NCBI RefSeq assembly: GCF_031844845.1
Contig: NZ_JAVRMB020000007.1
Location: forward strand, 10,741 to 74,740
DNA length: 64,000 nt
Direction: 5' to 3'
Source: Endozoicomonas sp031844845
Lineage (GTDB): Bacteria > Pseudomonadota > Gammaproteobacteria > Pseudomonadales > Endozoicomonadaceae
Shown piece after piece: positions 35,249 to 42,276 of the stretch (positions within the stretch are counted from its first letter, which is position 1; the number at the start of each line of letters is the position of its first letter). Under the pieces are notes generated by a model, which searched no databases, was not told the DNA's origin, and worked only from the letters and a program-made list of their open reading frames with translations. The position numbers and the translations under genes are program-made.

Positions 35249-37870
35249 ATGTCAAAAGGGTGGAAAAGCCAGGACAGTCAGGCTTCCCTGGAAGCAGAGC
35301 GATATGAGAACCCCATTCCCAGTCGTTTATACATCATAGAATTTCTTGAGCAGCGGGGCGCGCCGGTCAGCCATCGGGCGCTATGCCATGAAATGGGCAT
35401 CAATGATGAGGAACAGAAAGAAGCGTTAATGTTTCGCCTCAAAGCGATGATTCGTGATGGCCAGTTGCTGCAAAACCGTAAGAATGCTTTTGCCCTGATC
35501 AGTAAAATGAATCTGATCAAGGGTGTAATTCAGGGACATAAAGACGGCTTTGGTTTTCTGATTCCCGAAGGTGGCGGTGATGATCTCTACCTCTCTCCAC
35601 GGGAAATGCGACAGCTTTTTGATCGTGACCGGGCCGTTGTGCGTGAATCGGGGGTTGATCATCGGGGTCGCAAGGAAGGTCAGCTGGTCGAGGTTCTTGA
35701 ACGAAATACGACGCAAGTCGTTGGACGCTATTACACCGAGTCTGGTGCGGCATTTATGGTGCCAGAGAACCCACGCATCAGTCGGGAGATTATTATCCAG
35801 CCCGGTCCCCTGATGCCCACGGAAGGTCAGTATATTCTGCTGGAGATAACCGAGCAGCCCGGGCGCCGTAATATGCCCATGGGGATTGTTAAGGAGATTC
35901 TTGGGGGCAGGGCCGATGCGGGCATGGAAGTTGAGGTGGCGTTACGCACCCACAACATTCCTCATGCCTGGCCAGAAGACGTAGAGGCTCAGTGTAAAGG
36001 ATTTACTGCCGAGGTCGCCGAATCTGATAAAGCCCTTCGGGTTGATTTGCGTAAAACGCCCTTTGTCACCATTGATGGTGAGGATGCTCGTGACTTTGAT
36101 GATGCCGTCTATTGTGAGCCCAAAAAGGCTGGCGGCTGGCGATTGTTCGTTGCCATTGCGGATGTCTCTAACTATGTGAAGCCTGGCTCCGCTTTAGATA
36201 AGGAAGCAGTCAATCGGGGAACGTCCGTCTATTTCCCCGGTCATGTCATTCCCATGCTGCCTGAAGTGCTTTCTAATGGGCTCTGCTCATTGAATCCGGA
36301 AGTGGACCGGCTGGCCATGGTCTGTGAAATGACCATCAGTGCCAGCGGCAAGCTGTCAGGCTACAAATTTTATGAGAGTGTTATCCGATCCCATGCCCGG
36401 CTGACTTACAACAAAGTCTGGGCAATGCTGTCGGAGCCTCTGAGTGACGAAGGCAAGGCATTACGCAGCGAGTATCGGTTGCTGACTCTGCACATCGATC
36501 AGCTGTACTCTCTGTACAAAACATTGATTTCTGTTCGGGGTGAACGGGGAACCATTGATTTTGATACGGTTGAGACGCAGATTGTTTTTGGGCAGCATCG
36601 GAAAATTGAGCAGATTGTACCTACGGTGAGAAATGACGCTCATAAGCTGATTGAAGAGTGTATGTTGTCTGCCAACGTCTGTGCTGCAAAGTTTCTGGAG
36701 AAGCATAATCTGCCGGGGCTCTATCGTGTACACGAAGGCCCGTCACTGGAGAAGAAACTCAACCTGAACAGTTTCCTTGGCAGTCTTTCACTGTCAGTAC
36801 CTTCCGGGAAGGTGACGCCAAAAGATATTCAGGCTCTGCTACAGAAAGTAAAAGACCGTCCTGATTTCCATGTAATCCAGACGGTGATTCTGCGCTCAAT
36901 GAGTCAGGCGGTTTATACCGGGGATAATCAGGGGCATTTTGGCCTGGCTTTTAAAGCCTACGCTCATTTTACTTCACCTATTCGTCGTTATCCTGATCTG
37001 CTGGTTCACCGGGCGATTCGCCGTATTGTCCGTTCTGAAATGCCATCCAGGCATGTGGTCCGTGCAGGTGCCAAACCGATTCCTGAGAAACGGATTTACC
37101 CCTACAGCGCAGCCGATATTCAGTCATTGGGTGAGCACTGCTCTACTACCGAGCGACGGGCCGACCTGGCGAGCCGTGATGCCATGGACTGGCTGAAGTG
37201 TGACTATATGCAACAGCATATTGGTCAAACGTTCACTGGCGTTGTTGCTGCGGTCACTGGCTTTGGTCTGTTTGTTGAACTCAAGGATGTATTTGTTGAA
37301 GGCCTGTTACACGTAACCAGTCTTCCAGATGACTACTATGTTTACGACAATGTTCATCACTGTATGAAAGGTGAGCGAACCGGGCGTCGGTTCGGTCTTG
37401 GCGATGAGCTGGAAGTGATGGTCAGCAAAGTTAATCTGGATGATAAGAAGATCGACTTTGAACTGCTGTCAACACTGAGCAGCCCGGGCCGAAGAAAGGC
37501 TTCAGGAAAATCAGGGGCCTCTAAGTCAGGCGCTTCTAAAAGGTCTCGTTCATCCGATAGGTCTGCGGGCAGTGCCGCAGAGGGTAGTCGGTTTAAGTCT
37601 GCTGCGGCCAAGGCAAAATTGCTGAGGGAGGCCAAGGCGGCAGAAGAGGCTGCTAAAAAAGGGAAAGGGTCATCAGAAGGCCGTAAACCTTCAGGCAGAA
37701 AGCCCGCTAAAAAGAAACCGGCGAAAGCAGAGGACAAAAATCGTAAACCGGCCAGTTCAGAAAAAAAGAAAGTAGCGGCCAAAAAGAAAAAGGGCAGTGC
37801 TCAAAAGTCTGAGCCGGCGAAAGCGCCTAAGCCAGCGGGCAAGCAGCCCAGGAAGCGGAAGAGTAGTTGA
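35249..37870 (+). CDS. rnr: ribonuclease R
   Basis: 873 residues. Order: helix-turn-helix N-terminus (about 20-90), two cold-shock domains (GVIQGHKDGFGFLIPEGG is the first), the RNB catalytic domain with the acidic set in TIDGEDARDFDDAVYCEP, an S1 domain (FTGVVAAVTGFGLFVELKD), and a ~135-residue basic Lys/Ala/Ser tail that probably binds RNA or ribosomes. It degrades structured RNA 3' to 5'. The tail is long compared with E. coli RNase R. rlmB, its usual partner, is displaced 3.4 kb downstream by accessory genes. Confidence 0.96.
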   Translation: MSKGWKSQDSQASLEAERYENPIPSRLYIIEFLEQRGAPVSHRALCHEMGINDEEQKEALMFRLKAMIRDGQLLQNRKNAFALISKMNLIKGVIQGHKDGFGFLIPEGGGDDLYLSPREMRQLFDRDRAVVRESGVDHRGRKEGQLVEVLERNTTQVVGRYYTESGAAFMVPENPRISREIIIQPGPLMPTEGQYILLEITEQPGRRNMPMGIVKEILGGRADAGMEVEVALRTHNIPHAWPEDVEAQCKGFTAEVAESDKALRVDLRKTPFVTIDGEDARDFDDAVYCEPKKAGGWRLFVAIADVSNYVKPGSALDKEAVNRGTSVYFPGHVIPMLPEVLSNGLCSLNPEVDRLAMVCEMTISASGKLSGYKFYESVIRSHARLTYNKVWAMLSEPLSDEGKALRSEYRLLTLHIDQLYSLYKTLISVRGERGTIDFDTVETQIVFGQHRKIEQIVPTVRNDAHKLIEECMLSANVCAAKFLEKHNLPGLYRVHEGPSLEKKLNLNSFLGSLSLSVPSGKVTPKDIQALLQKVKDRPDFHVIQTVILRSMSQAVYTGDNQGHFGLAFKAYAHFTSPIRRYPDLLVHRAIRRIVRSEMPSRHVVRAGAKPIPEKRIYPYSAADIQSLGEHCSTTERRADLASRDAMDWLKCDYMQQHIGQTFTGVVAAVTGFGLFVELKDVFVEGLLHVTSLPDDYYVYDNVHHCMKGERTGRRFGLGDELEVMVSKVNLDDKKIDFELLSTLSSPGRRKASGKSGASKSGASKRSRSSDRSAGSAAEGSRFKSAAAKAKLLREAKAAEEAAKKGKGSSEGRKPSGRKPAKKKPAKAEDKNRKPASSEKKKVAAKKKKGSAQKSEPAKAPKPAGKQPRKRKSS

Positions 37871-37879
37871 GGATTGAAC

Positions 37880-37917
37880 CACAGAGAACACAAAGAAAAG
37901 ACTTTGTGTTCTCTGTG
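37880..37917. repeat. perfect 16-bp inverted repeat after rnr
   Basis: CACAGAGAACACAAAG, six-base loop, CTTTGTGTTCTCTGTG. It lies 10 bases after the rnr stop codon and before the convergent SnoaL-like gene, so it may act as a bidirectional terminator, though the T-run is short. Confidence 0.6.
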
Positions 37918-37954
37918 TACTTTACGGTTCCAAAAAACTAACACCTGCCGGATA

Positions 37955-38326
37955 TTAACGTTCACCCTGCACTTCAAACTCATCAAACTCCAGTCGGGCC
38001 CTGCCATCGTTCTGTAGCTTCCAGTGCTCCTTATGGACAACACCATAGGCTTTGTTCATGGTCCAGCTGGCAGTAAGCATATAGCCATCGTCGCCTTCCG
38101 GTGTCCACTCAACATCGGTATAATCCACATCGGCAAACCCCTGGTCCATAATGTTCTGCCAGAACGCCTGAATCTGTTCCCGGCCAACAAAAGTACCAAA
38201 TGGTCTGGCGACCATGGTCGTCCCCTCTGCGTACTGCTCTGCACACCCAGCTGCATCTTGTGAATTGAATGTTTGTTGCCACGCGTTAATACCAGCTTTA
38301 CATGTTTCCAGAACTTGTTCAGTCAT
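37955..38326 (-). CDS. SnoaL/NTF2-like fold protein
   Basis: 123 residues with the NTF2-like pattern: a helix with INAWQQTFNSQDAAGCAEQY, then GTFVGREQIQAFWQNIMDQG, then alternating strands ending RARLEFDEFEVQGER. Such proteins are cone-shaped small-molecule binders, sometimes enzymes, and often act as polyketide cyclases or isomerases. The substrate here is unknown. It is a lone gene, convergent with rnr. Confidence 0.75.
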   Translation of the reverse strand: MTEQVLETCKAGINAWQQTFNSQDAAGCAEQYAEGTTMVARPFGTFVGREQIQAFWQNIMDQGFADVDYTDVEWTPEGDDGYMLTASWTMNKAYGVVHKEHWKLQNDGRARLEFDEFEVQGER

Positions 38327-38426
38327 GGTTATGTTCCTAACCTTCGGGCAGTCGGTGGAGATGAATTAAATCATAGTATCAGACAGGTAAGCTGCGCCAT
38401 TTAATAAGAATGCGGTGACGCCTGAA

Positions 38427-39215
38427 TTACCAGATATCGCTGTAAGCCGGTGAATATTCAGCGTTGCTGAGATATCTGGGGTTATTTTCAAGTGACGGTG
38501 ATCTGTTGGCTGGACCAGTTGGGCCGGGAGGGGCTGGGGCTGCACAGGCAATATCAGACTTGTGTTCTTCACTTTCTTCATTCACTGAAGGTTTGCTTTT
38601 AGACTCTTCCCGCGTCAAAACGGTAATTTCAACTGTAAATGGTTTTCCAGTGTTCAATGTTGCTTTGTCTTCTTCATTTAGCTTGGGGTAAGACAGTAAG
38701 AGTTTAAAAAAAACCGGATCATTTTTTTGATAATCTTCAAGCTTTCTGTTCTGGTCTTTGCCAGTGAAGTCAATACGAAATTGTAAAGTAGCCCCAGAAC
38801 CCTGATAGAGTTGATAGAATTTAGCCATCTGTTGATCATCAGCAAAATACTCCAGCATTTTTTTCTTTAAATCATGGATATGAAGTGATTCTTTAACTTC
38901 TTTTCTGTATTTTTGCGCCAGTTTCTTTTCGTCAATTTTCTCCTCAGAAGAAAAGGAAAAAGTGTTTTTAAGCTGATTGAGTAAATGGGTCAATCGACCT
39001 TTCAGAGGCGTTACCCGAGACGAATCTTGCTGTAGAGACTCGTTATTATGATTTCCCATTGTCAGAAGGGTGCAGGCTTCCTTCTGACCACTCTCCTGAC
39101 TATATTTTGCAACCAGGCGATGACCGTGACTGGTGTTACCCTCTGGTGCCGGACGGTTCTCCATATATGATATGTCAGTCTTTTGCCCAGCGGGGATTCT
39201 TGAACCGGATTCCAT
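38427..39215 (-). CDS. orphan hypothetical protein, effector-like composition
   Basis: 262 residues, no signal peptide or membrane helix. Residues 1-75 are polar and rich in Ser, Gly, Asn and Gln. A central helical part (about 90-150) is Lys/Glu-rich (EEKIDEKKLAQKYRKEVKES), followed by a mixed part with strands (TLQFRIDFTGKD, PFTVEITVLTREE), and a Pro/Ser/Asn-rich C-terminus (PAPPGPTGPANRSP). AAGGCG lies about 10 bases before the ATG. No family is recognised. The shape resembles secreted effectors, but that is inference only. Confidence 0.6.
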   Translation of the reverse strand: MESGSRIPAGQKTDISYMENRPAPEGNTSHGHRLVAKYSQESGQKEACTLLTMGNHNNESLQQDSSRVTPLKGRLTHLLNQLKNTFSFSSEEKIDEKKLAQKYRKEVKESLHIHDLKKKMLEYFADDQQMAKFYQLYQGSGATLQFRIDFTGKDQNRKLEDYQKNDPVFFKLLLSYPKLNEEDKATLNTGKPFTVEITVLTREESKSKPSVNEESEEHKSDIACAAPAPPGPTGPANRSPSLENNPRYLSNAEYSPAYSDIW

Positions 39216-39292
39216 TGTTGATTCGCCTTTTGTATTGCTGTTACCTGCGGTTCCCCTTTGACCAGCTCCTGCAGAGAATGTTCAATATCTCA

Positions 39293-39341
39293 ACAAAAAA
39301 ACAAAAATCAGTTCCGGACTAATGTCCAAAAAGTCCGGAAC
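39293..39341 (-). terminator. rho-independent terminator of the YeeE/YedE operon
   Basis: On the minus strand: GTTCCGGAC stem, 13-base loop, GTCCGGAAC, then TGATTTTTGTTTTTTTG. It lies 18 bases past the last operon gene. Confidence 0.85.
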
Positions 39342-39358
39342 AGTGCAGGGAATAGCGT

Positions 39359-39778
39359 TCAGCGAGCAATTGGAGCCAGTTTTTTACTGACCATCAAACC
39401 AGCCATCATCGCAGCAATGAATAGCCAGACGTCAGTGTTGCCAGCAAACAACGACGTTATCGCTGGCCCCGGGCATACGCCCAGCAAGCCCCAGCCAACA
39501 CCGAACAGGCTGGCACCAATGATCAGTCGCCAGTCAATGGTCTTGTTATTGTTCAGGCTCCAGGTTTCAGTCAGTAACGGTTGTTGCCTTTGTTTAATAA
39601 GCAACAGGTATCCGGGAATAAAAACCATCAATGCACCACCCATCACAAAGATCAGGGTAGGATCCCAGTGTCCGGTAATATCAAGAAAGGCGATTACCAG
39701 ATTTGGATCTATCATGCCGGACAGAGCCATACCCATGCCAAACAGCAAACCGGTAAGTAAAGCGATCACATAAAACAT
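39359..39778 (-). CDS. YeeE/YedE (DUF6691) sulfur-transport membrane protein, second half
   Basis: 139 residues with about four membrane helices. It starts IALLTGLLFGMGMALSGMID and contains GASLFGVGWGLLGVCPGPAI, the YeeE/YedE signature with a conserved cysteine in the pore. The family imports thiosulfate or related sulfur species. It forms a pair with the next gene upstream; together they equal one full-length YeeE. It is last in a three-gene operon behind an ArsR-type repressor, ended by a clear terminator. Confidence 0.88.
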   Translation of the reverse strand: MFYVIALLTGLLFGMGMALSGMIDPNLVIAFLDITGHWDPTLIFVMGGALMVFIPGYLLLIKQRQQPLLTETWSLNNNKTIDWRLIIGASLFGVGWGLLGVCPGPAITSLFAGNTDVWLFIAAMMAGLMVSKKLAPIAR

Positions 39779-39787
39779 AAAGCCCCC

Positions 39788-40216
39788 TTAAAGCATATGC
39801 AGTCGGATAAACACGGTAATCCCTGCCACTGCCATAAACACACAGGTGGCAATAATCGAGCGAACGGAAAGACGTCCAATACCGCATATACCATGACCAC
39901 TGGTACAGCCACTGCCGACGCCAGAACCAATACCGACCAGGAATCCTGCAATAACAATCAGTAATGGCGTTGAACTGGTTAAACTATATTGCGCAGGAAA
40001 AGAGACGTCGAGAAAGTGAATTGAAAGCCAGCCGCCGCCCATCATTCCGGCAATGAACAGGAGTCTCCACAGAAATTCTTTGCCACCGGGAGAAAGAAGG
40101 CCGCCAAGAATGCCGCTGATTCCGGCAATTTTTCCGTTAAAGAGCAGCAGAAGAATACCTGCAGTGCCCATCATCATGCCGCCGAAAAGTGACGACCATG
40201 GAATTGTAAACTCCAT
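39788..40216 (-). CDS. YeeE/YedE sulfur-transport membrane protein, first half
   Basis: 142 residues, about four membrane helices. GKIAGISGILGGLLSP and GFLVGIGSGVGSGCTSGHGICGIGRLS carry the cysteine-containing signature of the YeeE/YedE transporters. It is 9 bases upstream of its partner half. In other bacteria such split pairs move sulfur compounds for sulfide or persulfide handling. The neighbouring repressor with two conserved cysteines supports sulfur-responsive control. Confidence 0.88.
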   Translation of the reverse strand: MEFTIPWSSLFGGMMMGTAGILLLLFNGKIAGISGILGGLLSPGGKEFLWRLLFIAGMMGGGWLSIHFLDVSFPAQYSLTSSTPLLIVIAGFLVGIGSGVGSGCTSGHGICGIGRLSVRSIIATCVFMAVAGITVFIRLHML

Positions 40217-40273
40217 ATAAATCTTCCTGTTTTTATTCTGAAAAAGTGACTGCTATGTGATTTCTGCTACTTA

Positions 40274-40567
40274 TTAATGACAAAACACCCTGTGCAGAGT
40301 AGTGACAATCTCTTCAATCCGGGGGTCTGCCAGTGAGTAATAAACCTGTTGGGACTCTTTACGAAATGTCACCAGCTGATGTTTTCTCAAGAGCGTAAGG
40401 TGCTGAGAAAATGCCGATTGGCTAAGGGCGGAACTTTCCTGCAACTGACCGGCTCCCATCTCTCCCTGGACTAACTGGCAAAGTACCATCAGCCTTTCGG
40501 GGTGAGACATGACTTTCAGAATACCGGCCGCTTCCGATGCTTTGGATTTCATTTCTTCAAGCATCAT
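40274..40567 (-). CDS. ArsR-family sulfide/persulfide-responsive repressor (BigR/SqrR/YgaV type)
   Basis: 97 residues with a winged helix-turn-helix (recognition region LSQSAFSQHLTLLRKHQLV, 48-66). It has exactly two cysteines: C30 in HPERLMVLCQL and C96 in the C-terminal HRVFCH. These fall where BigR/SqrR/YgaV proteins carry the thiol pair that forms a di- or tetrasulfide bridge and releases DNA. The metal-binding ELCVCDL motif of metal-sensing ArsR proteins is absent. It heads the yeeE operon and probably represses itself and the two transporter genes. Confidence 0.85.
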   Translation of the reverse strand: MMLEEMKSKASEAAGILKVMSHPERLMVLCQLVQGEMGAGQLQESSALSQSAFSQHLTLLRKHQLVTFRKESQQVYYSLADPRIEEIVTTLHRVFCH

Positions 40568-40644
40568 AGGGTGAATTCCTTATAAGGGTTTCTGGCAGAA
40601 AGTGAGGGTTAATCGTATCAATTCAAGTGTTTTAGTCAATGCTT

Positions 40645-40656
40645 TATTAGCTAATA
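40645..40656. promoter_or_regulatory. candidate operator for the ArsR-type repressor
   Basis: A perfect 12-base palindrome TATTAGCTAATA, 78 bases upstream of the repressor start, in an AT-rich region. Its size and place suit a small winged-helix dimer. No binding site consensus was matched. Confidence 0.35.
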
Positions 40657-40804
40657 CTAAATAATGGTTTTTATTTATTTCACAACAATGTGATTTATAT
40701 AAAGATTATTGGGTTGTCAGTGCTTCTTACTCCACTGTTAGTGTGATTCTTCTCAAATATAAGCATCCTGTGTTGCAACGTAGACATTTGAAAAGGAGTT
40801 CAAT

Positions 40805-41134
40805 ATGTGTAAACCGCAACCAGCATCAAGTATTGGCGGAGTCGGTTATTCTTCACCTCATACAAAAACGGGCAGCTCCTCAGGGGGAATGTTTGGTTTA
40901 AAGAAAGTGGTTAAATCGTTTACCGAGACCGTGAAAGGTCTTCGTGACTGGGTTAGTAAAGCACCCAGTAAACCGATGAAAGCATTTCGAATCGTTGTAC
41001 TTGCTGGTATGGCCGTTGGAGCTGTCCTTCTGGGAGTCGCTGCAGTAAAGGTAGTGCCCTGGGTTATTGCCGGAGGAGTACTGATTGGTGGGGGTTGTCT
41101 TATTTACCGCTATACGCGTTCGAATCCTGCGTAA
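40805..41134 (+). CDS. small membrane-associated hypothetical protein
   Basis: 109 residues, with a strong AAGGAG 8 bases before the ATG. Residues 1-28 are Ser/Gly-rich, 29-58 form a basic amphipathic stretch (GLKKVVKSFTETVKGLRDW), and 60-103 are two hydrophobic helices separated by Pro-Trp (IVVLAGMAVGAVLLGVAAV, then VIAGGVLIGGGCLIY). No family is recognised. A perfect 16-bp hairpin follows. The clear ribosome binding site and terminator make it a real gene. Confidence 0.65.
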   Translation: MCKPQPASSIGGVGYSSPHTKTGSSSGGMFGLKKVVKSFTETVKGLRDWVSKAPSKPMKAFRIVVLAGMAVGAVLLGVAAVKVVPWVIAGGVLIGGGCLIYRYTRSNPA

Positions 41135-41151
41135 CAGACTGCTCATCTAGT

Positions 41152-41185
41152 GAGCTATTGTTGATAACTTTATCAACAATAGCTC
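41152..41185 (+). terminator. perfect hairpin after the small membrane protein gene
   Basis: GAGCTATTGTTGATAA, two bases, TTATCAACAATAGCTC: 16 paired bases without mismatch. A loose T-rich tail (CTTACCTTCTGATTTT) follows. Probably a terminator; the stem is unusually long and AT-rich. Confidence 0.6.
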
Positions 41186-41257
41186 CTTACCTTCTGATTT
41201 TGCTAATATTCCGTTTTAATTTCCCCTGGCCTGTTAAGGCTTTCAGATGAGAAATCA

Positions 41258-41995
41258 ATGAATAATGATGTAGTGTTTGGCCTGCATGCGGTGCAGAGCC
41301 TGTTTGAAAAATCGCCTGAAAGAGTGCTTGAATTGCAGATTCAAAAAGGGCGAACGGATAAACGAATTAATGCGCTGGTTGATCAGGCCCGGGATCAGGG
41401 CGTTTCGGTAAAGTTTGTTGAACGAAGTCGCCTTGATGCCAAAGTGGAGGGGGTTCATCAGGGGATCCTGGCGAAAGTGTCTGCTGCCCGGGTCTACAGA
41501 GAAGAAGATCTGGAAGATATTCTGGATGGTATGGATGTGCCTCCCTTTCTGTTGATTCTTGATGGCATTACTGACCCTCATAACCTGGGCGCCTGTTTGC
41601 GAACCGCTGATGCTGCGGGTGTTCATGCCGTGATAATACCAAAAGACAATTCCGCTTCTCTGAATGCAACGGCCAGCAAGGTGGCCTGTGGGGCTGCCGA
41701 CAATGTACCACTGATCCAGGTAACCAACCTGGCACGCACCATGGAATGGTTGAAGGAACGGGGTATCTGGATGTTTGGTACCGCAGGAGAAAGTTCCACC
41801 AATATCTATCAGTCTGATTTAAAGGGGCCGCTGGCTCTGGTGATGGGTGCTGAAGGAAAAGGCATGCGTCGTTTGACAAGAGATCTGTGTGACTCTTTGA
41901 TCTTCATTCCAATGGCCGGTTCAGTCAGTAGTCTTAACGTTTCTGTGGCAACTGGCGTGTGTCTTTTTGAGGCGGTCAGACAACGGCGTCCTTAA
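41258..41995 (+). CDS. rlmB: 23S rRNA 2'-O-methyltransferase RlmB (Gm2251)
   Basis: 245 residues of the SPOUT class. The N-terminal substrate-binding part (to ~80) precedes the knotted domain with LILDGITDPHNLGACLRTADAAG, then LVMGAEGKGMRRL and the SAM-binding PMAGSVSSLNVSVATGV. It methylates G2251 in the P loop of 23S rRNA. It normally sits beside rnr; here six accessory genes separate them. Confidence 0.95.
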   Translation: MNNDVVFGLHAVQSLFEKSPERVLELQIQKGRTDKRINALVDQARDQGVSVKFVERSRLDAKVEGVHQGILAKVSAARVYREEDLEDILDGMDVPPFLLILDGITDPHNLGACLRTADAAGVHAVIIPKDNSASLNATASKVACGAADNVPLIQVTNLARTMEWLKERGIWMFGTAGESSTNIYQSDLKGPLALVMGAEGKGMRRLTRDLCDSLIFIPMAGSVSSLNVSVATGVCLFEAVRQRRP

Positions 41996-42083
41996 ACGTT
42001 GTCCGCAGTCTGCAGTCCGTTATCCGCACAAGCGCAAGCGTACCGACTTTTTCGGGCAACGGGCAACGGACAGCGGACAGCGG
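41996..42083. repeat. dispersed hairpin repeat, copy 5 (after rlmB)
   Basis: ACGTTGTCCGCAGTC on the left, GACTTTTTCGGGCAACGG on the right, and GGACAGCGGACAGCGG at the end; the two GC-rich sides pair across ACAAGCGCAAGCG. It begins at the base after the rlmB stop codon. The AT-rich ends seen in copies 1, 3, 4 and 6 are missing. Confidence 0.75.
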
Positions 42084-42210
42084 TCTTTACGTCTGAACCC
42101 CCTTTTCTGAAAATTGTCATAGAGCCTGCAACGGAAACCCCGTTATCCTGATATCCCGTATTTATACGCATTATTCATATTGAGAATATAAACAGAAATA
42201 AATTGACGTA

Positions 42211-42252
42211 AACATATAAACACACGAACATATAAACAATGGTTTATATGTT
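42211..42252. promoter_or_regulatory. palindromic operator with an extra half-site upstream of the metal ATPase
   Basis: AACATATAAAC (42227-42237), four bases, GTTTATATGTT (42242-42252) is a perfect 11-base inverted repeat 24 bases before the ATPase start. A third copy of AACATATAAAC lies at 42211-42221, 16 bases earlier in direct orientation. ArsR/SmtB-type metal sensors bind similar AT-rich palindromes. No regulator gene is next to it. Confidence 0.65.
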
Positions 42253-42276
42253 AAGTTTTATATTGATGAGGCAAAT

